A stretch of DNA of 64,000 nt from Mallotus nudiflorus (lineage: Eukaryota > Streptophyta > Magnoliopsida > Malpighiales > Euphorbiaceae). The stretch covers positions 2,170,001 to 2,234,000 of the forward strand of contig CANTUR010000039.1 in the NCBI GenBank assembly GCA_947683625.1, read 5' to 3'. This document shows positions 35,464 through 46,596 of the stretch, piece by piece (within the stretch, counting starts at the first letter, position 1; every line of letters starts with the position of its first letter). The notes below the pieces were generated by a model that was not told the origin of the DNA, did not search any database, and saw only the letters and a program-made list of their open reading frames with translations. Both the position numbers and the translations under genes were made by a program.

Positions 35464-37500
35464 TATGGCTAGCTCAAGATCAAAAGGTGACAAGAGCTTC
35501 AAGCATAAATCATATGGTCGGTACAATGGGAAAGGATCCAAAAAGCACATAAGGCAAAAGGAAAGGCACCCATTGTTTGTCCCCAAAAGAATAAAGTAAA
35601 GGTCAAACGTTATAATTATGGCAAGAATGGACACTTTGCTCGTGAGTGTAATAAGTCAAAGAAGGCACAAACCTTTGAAATACTTTTAAGAGTTCTTTAT
35701 GTTTTTTAAAGTGCCTTTTATGTTTCTAGTTTTATTTATTTAACTGAATCTCTTCCTTTATGGACTATAGACTCATGCACAACAAACCATGTAACTAAAG
35801 ATCATGATGTGTTTATGGAATTTCATTAAATTTCATATGGATCACGATGGCTTTATGTGGGAAATGACTCTCGAGTTAAAATCACAGTAGTTGGCACTTG
35901 TAAGTTGAGCATGCATGATGGATGAACTCTAATATGACATAATGTTTGTTTGCTCTAGATATTCGATGAAATTTAGTTTCTATTATTTTCTTAGTGTAGT
36001 TTGCATATGTTTTGAACTTTTATGGTACTTATCCAAAAGTTTTCTTCAAAAAAACCTTTTATAGATTTGATTATTTACTAGATGGTTTTATTATAATGGA
36101 TGTGGATAATGTTTCTTATTTTTATAGTAATAGTTTTTCCCTAATGACATCTTCTTATAAATCTAATAATTAAGTAAATATTTAGCATGCTAGACTTTGT
36201 CACATATGACAACAAACTTGGTCAAATTGAAAAGTTTAAGCTAATGACTAGTGAAAATTGTCTAGCAAGAAAAATGGCTAGAAAACTATTTGGTAAAGAA
36301 ACTAGAGTTGAACTTCCGTTGTAGCTAATTCATATTGATATTTATAGGCCAATGAATGTTAGAGCCCTATATGGAGGTGTTTACTTCATTACTTTTATAA
36401 ATGACTATACACGTTTTGGTCATGTTTATTTGATTTCTCACAAATCTGAAGTTCTTGAGTGCTTTAGAAAATATATTAATTTAGTTGAGAATCAATTGGA
36501 TAAAAAGGATTAAAATGTTGAAAATTGACTAAGGACATGAATTTTTTTTTTCTGATGAGTTCAAACAATTATATGATGAAAAGGGAATAAATAAACTGTT
36601 AATAATTCTTGGAACCCCTCAACAAAATGAAGTAGCAAAAATAAGAAATTGAACTCTTATAAAAATGGTTAGGTCTATGATGGCCTAAGCCAACCTATCA
36701 ATCACTTTTTAGGGTGATGCATTATTAACTGCTACTTATATACTTAATAGAGTACCATCCAAATAGGTAACTTTCACTCCCTATAAACTATAGACTAAAA
36801 GAAAGCATGATTTAAATAATATAAAGTCGTAGGGTTGTGTAGTTATGTTCATGAATCATATTATAAGATACTTTGAACATTTAAAATGATATGTGTTCAT
36901 TGGTGAACAACCAAGTGAGAGCATAACTGAGTTTGAATCTCAGGATGCTACTAATCTAAAAAATAACTTTCCAACTAAGGGTGAGAGATCAATAAAAATT
37001 TATCTCTTTACAAAATTAGAGATTATGATGATTTGATTATTGCAAATTGTTTAATGTATGTATCATAAGAACATCCAATTGTATTTCTTTTAATTGATAG
37101 AAAGACTATAAATAAGCTTATAGAATTACAAATCAAGCATAGCAATATTGGATTTGTCCCTAAACATTATTTTCCTATCGATAAGGAAATTTTTAAAATT
37201 ACAATGCAAGATGATAAAGAGTCAAAAAGTATTAATGATGCTCTTACTTGCTCTCCCTAAGGAAAAGGGCTTGAAGTCAATAGTAGAGGACATGGAGTCT
37301 ATAAGAACAAATAATGTATAGGAATTGGTTGATCTTCCTTAAGGATGCAAAGCGATTGGGAGATATTTTTAACATATCTATGTGTACATTGGTTGTAGAT
37401 CCCTTTACTAAACTCATACCTAGAGATACTTTTAACAATCATGTTAGATCTTTAAAAATGTATAAATTCTTATATATATATGTTATACTTTATGTAAGAA
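35464..37500 (+). pseudogene. gag C-terminus and pol of Copia element C
   Basis: Resumes with MASSRSKGDKSFKHK (about 35468), then a ruined zinc knuckle whose first two Cys are Arg and Tyr (RYNYGKNGHFAREC, about 35607-35648). The protease site reads WTIDSCTTNHVTKDHD (about 35762-35810), with DSG changed to DSC. Integrase is recognisable at 36325-36650: LIHIDIYRPMN, YFITFINDYTRFGHVYLIS. The reverse transcriptase begins with ELVDLP (about 37320-37337) and GCKAIGR, then the sequence jumps to VVDPFTKLIPRDTFNNHVRS (about 37390-37450), which is the C-terminal end of RNase H. Nearly all of RT and RNase H has been deleted between about 37365 and 37390. Many stops. Confidence 0.72.
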
Positions 37501-38410
37501 AATTTGTAATTCTTTCAATTTATATTTAATTTTAATAATGTCAGATAATTTTATATTAATGACTATTAAATTTAGTACTTTATTTTGTACAACATACACA
37601 CAAATTTATGTTGAGTACATAAAGTTATGTTGGACATATGTAAGATTGGCCTTCTTACGCAAGCAATAATCTCTATTGCATTGTTTAAATGGAAATAAGA
37701 CAAATTTAAACTTAATCAACTAAGTGATAATAAAGAGCTTTAGTTTAAATAAGAATGTTGCCAATGTATCAATAGATTTTACCACAAGTCAATATTGAAT
37801 AATATCACTTTATTTTTCTTGTTGTGAGATTGGAGTTATGATGAGAAATAGAATGACTATGTACGTGAACTCAAGTTAGATATTAGGTATGTATGAACTA
37901 TATTTTGTACAATATTAAAAGAAGAAAAGCCATACACTCCAAGAGAAAGGAGAATAATACTGTAGCATATGATTCATATCATATAAAAAAAAAACTTATT
38001 GTTTCTCAGAATTTATATTTAATGTTTACTACCTCTAGATACTGCCAAAAGATCATATGTGATTCAATCTACTAGAGCAATTATGAAAAAAATGAGTTAA
38101 GTAAAAAATTGCAACAATTGAAATAGGGAAAGGTCATAGTTTATAATAATTGTCACACCAAGTTGTATTCATAGCTAGGTCAACCAATTATATTTATCTG
38201 CGTGATAAAATATAATTATTAATGCAAAATCATATAATTATAAATGAGATAATGAGATATAAAAGTGTAATAAATGATCTAGGGTACAACATACAAAAAA
38301 TCTTCAAATATTTTCTTTTCGAGTAGATATTAATTCATAATAAATATATATCAAGCGAGCTCTCAAAGTACACTAAATGCACAGCCTATTTATTAAGTAA
38401 GAAATTATGC
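37501..38410. other. AT-rich DNA after Copia C
   Basis: No gene seen. It should contain the 3' UTR and 3' LTR of element C, but no matching partner for an LTR was recognised upstream of 26546. Confidence 0.4.
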
Positions 38411-38414
38411 AAAG

Positions 38415-39150
38415 AAAAAAAAATTGTTTTTATTTTTTTGAACAACAAAAATTCATTGACAGAAAAGAGAAGCCACTAGGGTTGATACATCAAAGAGAGG
38501 GCAAGGAATCCTAAGGGAAGTCAGAGTATTACTCCTGCAAAGATGGGTAGAAGTAACTAAATTAACTTACACCTGAATCAAGAAAATAAAGAACCAAAGT
38601 CCATTAGCAGTTGCTTGGATAGATGGGATTTCACAATTCTTGGCCAGGCTTGGACTTCCATCCAGCCTGGTTGACTTTACCCAAGGCTAAGATTCACTAA
38701 TCTGGACTTGGCTTAGTCTGCAATACGACAATTGTAATTCTTCATGGATCTTTGGACTTTGGGCTTTAGTACTGTCTAATGGGTTCTCTTTACAAGGGTG
38801 TCTTGGGCTTAGTCTTGTTGGGTTACCTTTAGAGGGCCAAAGATGGTTAGTGAGATGGTTAGTTTCAAGGCCTCTTTCCAATGGAGGTTAGGCTCAGTCC
38901 TAGATGTGAGCTCTTCAGCGCCAGCATTTCTTACTCCTTCCTCGTCACGCAAGCAAGCGTGCCTCAAACTGCTTCTCTGTCCAAGTGTCAGGGCTTCGAG
39001 CAGTGGTGCAGTCCTTTCAGCGTTTTTCAAGATAGTCTGATTGATTGCAGAGTTGGTGAGCATCGGTGCTTGTGCGAGCCACCAGCCTCACAGGACTCTA
39101 GAGTTACATGGAAGATATTAGAATATGGATCGAGACGCCCATAATGAATT
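38415..39150 (-). mobile_element. Possible retroposon (LINE 3' end-like) with A-rich tail
   Basis: This block is clearly richer in GC than its surroundings. On minus it ends GTCAATGAATTTTTGTTGTTC followed by an A-rich stretch (plus-strand 38415-38450), the usual look of a plant LINE 3' end and poly-A tail. It has overlapping short frames on both strands (for example 38809-39063 on minus and 38881-39144 on plus) but none with a recognisable domain. Alternative: unrelated unique DNA or a fragment of a gene. Low certainty. Confidence 0.35.
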
Positions 39151-39617
39151 AACATGAATCAATTTTATATATAATTAAATTTGTTTTAATTATTAAAAAA
39201 AATTGGATGATCAATTAACTCCCGAGGAGTTATTTAACGTTGAATAAAAAAAATGGTTCCTGAAAACAGATGTTCACGGAGATAAAAAAAAGAAAAAAGG
39301 AAGAAATAACTTAATTCGTTGTTAATTAAGTTCTATAGTAGAATGCATAAAATGCCCTGTCGAGAACTTGTACTTCTTTGCGTCCTAAACTTTTGCTACG
39401 AACCCAATAATCAAAATTTAATGACTAAGATTATCAACTGCCTAATCATCTTGAAATCAATGCAAATCTGGGAATTATTTTGAATGTTTGAAGGGTATAG
39501 TCCAATGATTTTATCATTCACAAGAAGAAAAATAGTTGTCAAAACACATGGCTGGTTTTAAAAAAAAAAATAAAAACACCAAGAGGTAGTATTGAGTTAC
39601 AACTTGGCAAGTTCCGC
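39151..39617. other. Intergenic DNA and 3' flank of GDCH
   Basis: No coding signal. It should contain the 3' UTR and polyadenylation site of the minus-strand GDCH gene; no single canonical signal could be chosen. Confidence 0.5.
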
Positions 39618-42284
39618 TCAATGTGCATCTTCCTCTTCGCAGAATTTCAAGTACTTGTCCGAGTCCATCAAGTTCTTTAGTTCATCAACATCACTGATAT
39701 CAACCTTTATGATCCATCCCTTGTCATAAGGGCTTGAATTAACCTGGAAAAGAACAAATGAAACAAGCAATAAACATTCTAATTGGGTATGCATCAAAAG
39801 CCAATTTACACAATGGATGGAAACTGGAAAAATTAGTTCTTTCAAATGCCAAGAAGCCTAGACCAGAACCATAATTTAATCAATAACTACCTATTTTCAG
39901 CAAAACAAACTCAGAATGTTTTGTTCAACAAAATTTATTTTCTGAAAGTAGAATTCTTAGCAAAACCAGAACATATAATTGTAACCCTAAATTGAAGACA
40001 TGAAAGAATAGTAACATATGCAAAATCAATTGACAGGAATGCAGTTTATGAACAGGACAGAGAAAATACATTCCTGCCACATAAACCAAAATGTAACATG
40101 CATACAGATCAAACAGCCCAATTCCCAAAAAATCCTCTCCTAAGGTATATAAATTCAAGAAAATAATGATGTCTACAAGTCCTCTATCCAATTAATTATG
40201 ATTCAAGATGCAAGAAGATTATAGAATATACCAGCATGATTGCTAACATTTCAGTTCAAACCTAAAAAGTGCACTTGTTAGTCCATACAATGCATGTGCT
40301 GAAATGAAAGTGAGAGATTGTATAATATTCAATTTCCAAAGCACAAAAATCCAACACATTAACCCAAAACATTTATAAGATGTACCAAGACGCTATATAT
40401 ATATTAAAAAAAACAATATATATTTGTAGGTAGAAGAGAAGGGGCCAAAAAAATATGGCTCCATAAAACAGGACTAACCAAAGCTGGGGAGCTGTTTAGC
40501 TCTTCATTCACTTCAACCACTTTTCCTGAAACAGGAGAATTGATATCACTAGTAGCCTTAACACTCTCAACTGCACCAAAACCATTTCCCTGAGTTACAG
40601 CTGTACCCACTTCAGGTAATTCAACATACACAACATCACCCAAATGATCTTGAGCATGGTCAGTTATACCAACAGTAGCAGAATTGCCATCTACTTTCAC
40701 CCATTCATGACTATCGGCATACTTAAGATCTTTAACAACTGCATGCAGATTGAAAAGTATAAGCAAAAGTGACAATTGTTCAAGTTATAAGAAAGCAAAC
40801 AATCAGTTTACAATTCATCCAAATTAAAAACCAGAAATGAGACGAAATCCCTTCACAAAATGACAGCTGAATGCGAGACAGCACATTGGAGTTCAGCAAG
40901 AACCACTTTTAATATAAGTGGAAACAAGCTTTACTGGCCATTAGATCAAACATTTCTTAATAATAGAAATTTCAGGAATCCTCCATGAACGAATTAAGCT
41001 AGTAACCTAAAAGTTAGAACAAAATAGAAAAAGGAGGGAAAGTTGACTCCTTCCTCTCTCAATAAAAGTCACTCTACCATATTTTTCTGCTATATTCTCA
41101 TTTGACGTTTCTCTCTTTTTTAATTCTCATAGTTGTCCTCCCAAACCATAATAACACGGCTTCAAGATTTATGTAAATCTGGATATATGACTTCAATTTT
41201 CATCTTACATAATTGGGTAGGCTGAATTTCTCTGTGTTTAATTCCATGTTAGTATTCACTCCTGTAGGAGTCAGATAAAATTTACCACTGAGTGCGTATT
41301 CATCAGCAATTAAATAGACAAAGCCTGAAATGGAAGTATTTGCAATCAATTGGAGGCTATAATCACAGAATGCTACTCTGCAACAAGAAGTATAGCCGAA
41401 ATGTGCACGAGTCTTGGCTCACTTTACAGCCCAATAGAAATACCAAAATACTGCTCACAGATGCAATCTTGAACAAAGGGTGTTAAGACTGTTACGAGAG
41501 CCACTGTTAGCAAAGAGTGTTAAGAGTGAAAAAGAAAAAAAAAATTGTACATCTTTGTACATCGCATTCCAGAGTTGTGCATCTTGTCACTAACTTCTAC
41601 GTCATTTTATGACTGCATTCTGAATTTAGCGTATGCATTCTCATCCTAGTGTCATCATGTTTTACATTGGCTACAAGTGCAAACCCGAGATTATTTCAAT
41701 ATTAAGTAAAGATTGATCTACAGTCGATTTATTCGCAGCATTTTCTGTTTCCAAACGACCAAGTCATGGATGACGAGAATCAGAGATTAAATCAACAGAG
41801 CTTATAGCTACATCACACTAATACCAGGGTAACATCACTTGCCACTTTTCACCTCAAAAGAAAATAATAATAATAAAAATAATAATAATCAAGAAACAGT
41901 TTCATTCCATCTTGTGAAGATTCCTAAGTGGGTTGTGCAGCACTTCCTTGATGAAAAGGCTAGATCAGTCAGTGCAAGCATCACTAAAACAGCAATAATA
42001 ACTTTAAATGAAACACCGATCACAAGAATCGGAAAAAATCGAAACTTGGAATGATAAACTGAAAGCAAAACATTTAACAAATGAAAAAGACATGAGATCA
42101 AATACTATATAGCACAAGCAACAGAAATAAAGATCTATATGATCATATATATATATGTTAAAGAGAAAAGAGAGAACAAATCAAGATAAAGATGTGCAAT
42201 TTTACCAGAAGAAAAGCCCCTCTGGAAAACAGAGATCCTGAGGTAAGAAGCAGCCCTCGAAGCCCACAACAATCTTGTAGCCAT
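39618..42284 (-). CDS. GDCH: Glycine decarboxylase complex H protein, mitochondrial (GDCH, H2-like), three exons
   Basis: Exons on minus are 42284-42206, 40738-40479 and 39743-39618, with GT-AG introns of 1467 and 735 bp, giving 154 aa. H protein carries the lipoyl arm that shuttles the aminomethyl intermediate between P, T and L proteins in mitochondrial glycine cleavage, the photorespiratory step that turns glycine into serine. Exon 1 encodes an Arg/Ser-rich mitochondrial presequence (MATRLLWASRAASYLRISVF, ending RGFSS) with almost no acidic residues. The mature domain starts at about residue 28 (VKDLKYADSHEWVKVDG), contains ITDHAQDHLGDVVYVELP, and the lipoylated Lys87 in FGAVESVKATSDINSP. 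The last exon supplies VNSSPYDKGWIIKV and the acidic end KFCEEEDAH. Split codons join cleanly: exon 1 ends after one base of a Val codon, exon 2 ends in phase 0. Length and pattern fit the Arabidopsis H2 type. Nothing looks broken; the gene is probably functional. Confidence 0.94.
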
Positions 42285-42410
42285 CGAATGAATATAACAA
42301 AACTAAACCCTTTTCTTTACAAGCTTCCCCTTGAAAATTAAGGTACAACACTGCACCTGCAACTGCAACAACACTCACTATTTTGTGTGCGTCTCCCACT
42401 TCTTAGTTTG

Positions 42411-42418
42411 TTTTTATA
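42411..42418 (-). promoter_or_regulatory. TATA box of GDCH
   Basis: On minus TATAAAAA lies about 127 bp upstream of the GDCH start codon, leaving a leader of about 95-100 bases. It is the only good TATA match in the interval between the start codon and the inverted-repeat element at 42.53 kb. Confidence 0.55.
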
Positions 42419-42529
42419 TTCGGTGGCACGCTTCTAAAGGGTTGGTGGGTATTTTAAAAGCTAGTTTGTTCTTTGTTGGCCTTTTCTGTAATTTGATTTT
42501 ACCCCACAATCACCCCTAAACTTTTATAA

Positions 42530-43950
42530 TTGGAATAATAGTACCAAAGTTGTATAAATTTTTGGGTTATTTCCACTAATAGTACCCAAATTTTTAGCTA
42601 AATACCGCTAAAGTACCTAATCATTAAAACATAACATAAAATTTTATAATTTTTCATTTTATTACCAATAAAATACTTAAATCATATTTTCAACCAAAGA
42701 TGACCACGTAACACGTCACATAGCATTTAACATAATAACACGTGTCACATTACGCTGATGTAGTATCACATAATATTGATGTGACATTTATAAGTCTGAC
42801 ACATCAGTATAATAGAATAATCATTAAAAATAAGATACTGTAATATGACTAAAACTAAAAGTTAGGTACTATAAATAAAATTTTTTTATTTTTTATTTAT
42901 TTAATTAGATTTTATTTTCTGATGATAAAATTTCAAACATATATTTTTAAGTGAAAATGTGTGTTCTTAATGCGTAGGTCGATTTTTAAATAAAATGAAA
43001 TGTTCATAATTTAAATTAATATTCAATTCAATAAAAATTATTTAAAATTTATTATATATTGTTAACTTATAAATTGGCTCGAATAGTAGTGTAATGCATA
43101 ACTATTTTGATATGAAATATATAGTATATACTTTTTAGCTTATAATAACTATAATTGTTTATTTTTATTATTAAACATTCAATTATAATTATAATTTAAT
43201 TTTTAAATAAAATGAAATGTTCATAATTTAAAATTAATATTTAATTCAATAAAAATCATTTAAAATATATTATATATTGTTAACTCATAAATAGACTCAA
43301 ATAATAGTTTAATGTACTAATATTTTGATATGAAATATATGCATCTATATTTAATATATTTTATAATAAAAATAAAAATTTATATTTATTATAAATTAAA
43401 AAATATATATTATATATTTTATATCAAAATAGTAGTGCATTAAACTACTATTCGAACCGATTTACAAGTTAACACTATATAATAAATTTTAAATTATTTT
43501 TATTAACACTATACAAGTTAACACTTAATTTTATTTAAAAATCAAGATATACATTAAAAATACAAACTTTCACTTAAAAATATAAGTTCAAAATTTTATC
43601 ATCAAAAAACAAAAACCAATTAAACAAACAAAAATCAATTAAAAAATTAGAAATTTTCATTTATGGTACTTAACTTTTAGTATTGGTTCTACTACAGTAT
43701 CTCATTTTTAGTAATAGTTCCATTATTTTGATGTGTAGGTTTGCAAATGTCACATCATCATCATGTGGTACATCAGCGCAGCATGACATGTCGATGTCAT
43801 ATGGTGTGTCACGTGGTCATCTTTGATCGAAAATCAGCTTTAAGCAGTTATTTGTAATAAAATGAAAGGTTATGTAGTATTGTGTTATATTTTAATAGTT
43901 AGATACTTCCGTAGTATTTAGTTAACAAGTTAGATACCATCGATGCAAAT
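42530..43950. mobile_element. Large inverted-repeat element (MULE-derived or MITE-like) upstream of GDCH
   Basis: Left arm about 42530-43125 and right arm about 43400-43950 are imperfect inverted copies. Examples: AAAGATGACCACGTAACACG (about 42695) against its near-complement CACGTGGTCATCTTTGATC (about 43810-43830), GGTACTATAAATAAAATTTT (about 42866) against AAATTTTCATTTATGGTACT (about 43650), and TCAAAATAGTAGTGCATTA (about 43423) against the TAATGCATAACTATTTTGA region (about 43093). No transposase frame is present. Long terminal arms around non-coding DNA suggest a non-autonomous DNA transposon, Mutator-type being one option. No target duplication was fixed. The left end lies about 110 bp beyond the GDCH TATA box. 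Confidence 0.72.
42993..43340. repeat. Direct repeat of about 140 bp within the inverted-repeat element
   Basis: About 42993-43130 and 43198-43340 are parallel copies sharing TTTTTAAATAAAATGAAATG and TTGATATGAAATATAT with scattered changes. The duplicated unit includes part of the left arm, so it arose after the inverted repeat, probably by a local tandem duplication. Confidence 0.75.
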
Positions 43951-44480
43951 GATGTTAAATTTTTCAATTTCAAAAAATAATTATTAATATACAAAGTATC
44001 ATATATCTTAAAAATTATTTCGTTAATTAAATTTGTGAGCTAAAGATATTTTCATTAATCAACATTTAATTTTTATATTTAATCTTAAAATTTTAAAATA
44101 TATGTAATTGTACAAATTTTTACTAATATTTTAAAATTATATTAATATTTTAAATTTAAAGTAACAAATAGAATCCAACTAAAATTTAATATAAAAACTT
44201 TACCACTTTAATTTTTTTTTTATTTCTACTGTGTTAAAATAATGATAAACTTATTTATATTACTTTAAATTAAATTATTGTTTTTAACTGATTTGTATTT
44301 AATTTGAATATAATTAATACTAATTTTAATATAATGTAAATTGTAAAAATCATTAATTTTTTTGTTATTATATATAATTAATTAAGTTCTAAATTGTCAA
44401 AGGTTTGTGATTTGCAAGATCAGCGTATAATTCTCAACAACCATTTTTGAATTGTTAATATGTGTGTTTATAAGTTAGAA
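43951..44480. other. AT-rich intergenic DNA
   Basis: Extremely AT-rich with no reading frame or repeat structure I can support. Confidence 0.5.
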
Positions 44481-44900
44481 TCAATGACAAGCTCAACTAG
44501 TGAAGGAATGAAGATAAAAATAGTCAAATTCATGTTGGAAGAATGCTTACGGCCACAGTCACGATTGTAAGCATCTTCATGAGTCTCAAAGTGTCAAGAA
44601 ACTCAAGTCTCTCAAATGTCCAATACTCCTCGCAAGGAACCATCACGGGATAATGATTAGTTATCACAAGCCAAAGATCCCTCCAAAGCTATGTGACTTC
44701 GAGAAGCAGTACTCTTCACGAATATCGTCACAAATCGTAATGAAGATTATCACAATCGTGATCTTACCAATTATGATTGTGATCAAGGCCATTCGAATAA
44801 TGAGTTTCAAAAGCATAAGAAAAGTTGGAGACTAATACTCCTCACGAGTTACCCTTACGATTATGAGGAGTATCATGAGTGAGGTGAATTGAAGTGTTAA
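44481..44900. mobile_element. Probable Copia LTR fragment
   Basis: Dense in palindromic CACGATTGTAAG / CTCACGAGT / ATCACAATCGTGATC motifs like those in the LTRs of elements A and B (compare 12740-12965 and 47210-47520). No LTR ends or coding DNA accompany it, so it is probably a decayed partial LTR of the same group. Confidence 0.45.
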
Positions 44901-45179
44901 TAAAATTCTAATTTGATATAGTTAATTATACGGTATTACAATAATAATAATAATAAACACCAAAAGTACAGTAAGATAAAAATGAAACGAAAGTAAGATA
45001 TGACAAGTTTTGGTGGTGGGTCGACGTGTCAACAAACCCATTAGGCAAAAGTTGGTGAGTGGCGACTGATGTTAGTGATGGCCCTCCTAGTCCAGATTGG
45101 ACCCAAAAATTGCATTCAATTTTTTTTTTTTTTAGGAACAATTACAGCCAGTACCTGATTTGATCAAAATCTTTTTATG

Positions 45180-45960
45180 TTTAATTTACCTGTTTTTTTA
45201 CGTCTGCCATTTCTACTTTTCATATCTACTATTCTTCTCTTTTTTTTAAAAAAAAAATTTACATTATTCTTTCTGGACTTTTTTTATTTCCTTATTTTTA
45301 TTTATTTTTTCTTTTATTTTTATTTATACAGTGTTTTTGGTTTTTTTTTCTTCATCTTTATATTTTATGAGATTGTTTTTATAGTAGTTGTTTTTTGTTT
45401 TTTATTGCTTAGTTCTTGTTGTTTTGATGATTATTTTTTTAAAATTTTTTATGATAGTTGTTTTTGCATTCTTTTTTTTTTAAAAAAAACTTAAAAAATA
45501 TGAAAGTAAACCAAGAAAAAAAAAACTAAAGGAAAAAACCAAAAACAACCACAACAACAACCACAACAAACCACTACAAATATAAGATTAAAAAAAGAAA
45601 ACAAACCGAGAAAAAATCAAAAAATAACCAAAAACAACAAAAAACCACAAAAACAACTTGAAAAACAACTATGAAAACAATTACAAAACAAGCTTATAAA
45701 ACTGAAAAAGAATAAATAAAAAAATAAAAACAATTGCCAAACAACAAGAAGAAGTAGCCACCAAAACAACTATAAAAGCAATTAGAAAAACAATTGCCAG
45801 AACAATCAGAAAAAGAAAATACACACTCATATCAATTCAAACAAATCAAACCAAACTCATTACAAAACTTAAATTTCAATGCCTAAAACAATTATAAAGT
45901 TTAAGTCTTTAGTTATGAAAACTCTTCTTTTTCTGAAAAAATAATAATAAAATACAATTT
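45180..45960. repeat. Low-complexity T-rich then A/C-rich block
   Basis: About 45230-45480 is almost pure T with some G and A on plus. It flips at a T-run/A-run boundary near 45480 to an A/C-rich block (repeats like AACAACCACAACAACAACC) up to about 45830. The second half is loosely the complement of the first, so the region could fold on itself. A 105-codon frame at 45177-45494 is only Phe/Leu runs and not a gene. Confidence 0.7.
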
Positions 45961-46596
45961 AACTCCCAAAGTCACTCACTTTACTCCTTGTTTTTATTTA
46001 CTTTATCTTTTTGCTTTCTTTGTCTTTAAGATCTTTTGATGACCATTGAAGGAAAAAGATTGAGAAAAGTAAAAGTTAAATTAACAAATCAAAGAAAATT
46101 TGAAGGCTTCATTAACTGTAATAAAATGGTGGAGATTGAGGTTTTGAGGTTAACAAGCAATGGTAGTGGTAGTGAAAGACAAGGAAAAGGAGAGAGAGTA
46201 GAGTAAGCCATGAATAGATGAAATGAGAGAATTTGAAAAGAAAATTTCTTATGTTTAGTTTTGTTTTGGAGGTGATGGTAACGATATTATGTAAGAGTAG
46301 AGAATGAAAAGAGAGGAAAAGAAAAAAACTTTGTAGAAAAAGAAAAGACCGGGGTTTTAAAAGGATTTTAGTTTGTTTTTTTATTCTTGAAACAGAATTA
46401 CTAAACACTGTATCTTTGAAAAATTTCCTTTTTTAATATATTTACGAAAAAGCCCATTTTTCTTAGAGTATGGATCTTTATATCTACACTCTTTGTTAAT
46501 AATTTTATCATAATTTTTATAAATTTTTTATTTTTAATTACCCTAAATAGATTATAACTCCTATAAAAAAAATAATTATCTTTAGTTTTTGTAAAT
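45961..46596. other. AT-rich DNA left of Copia B
   Basis: No supported gene. TAAAT at 46592-46596 directly precedes the LTR of element B and would be the left target-site copy; its partner lies beyond the window end. Confidence 0.45.

Larger units (their letters stand above)
26546..37500 (+). mobile_element. Degenerate Copia element C, split by Gypsy element G1
   Basis: Two co-linear parts, 26546-27179 and 35464-about 37500, together give Copia gag, protease, integrase, the start of reverse transcriptase and the extreme end of RNase H. It is a different family from A and B (a small-gag type). LTRs, primer site and polypurine tract were not identified, so the outer limits given are those of the coding remnants only. 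Confidence 0.75.

Noticed and set aside
41292..42519. Open frames within the first GDCH intron and around exon 1
   Set aside because: They are shadows. The real exon 1 is 42284-42206 on minus in another frame, where it gives a mitochondrial presequence and joins in phase to exon 2.
42530..43950. Considered as a pair of LTRs
   Set aside because: The arms are inverted, not direct, with respect to each other, so they cannot be LTRs of one element.
45177..45494. 105-codon open frame on plus
   Set aside because: It is composed almost only of Phe, Leu, Tyr and Ile from a T-rich tract; it is not a membrane protein gene but low-complexity DNA.
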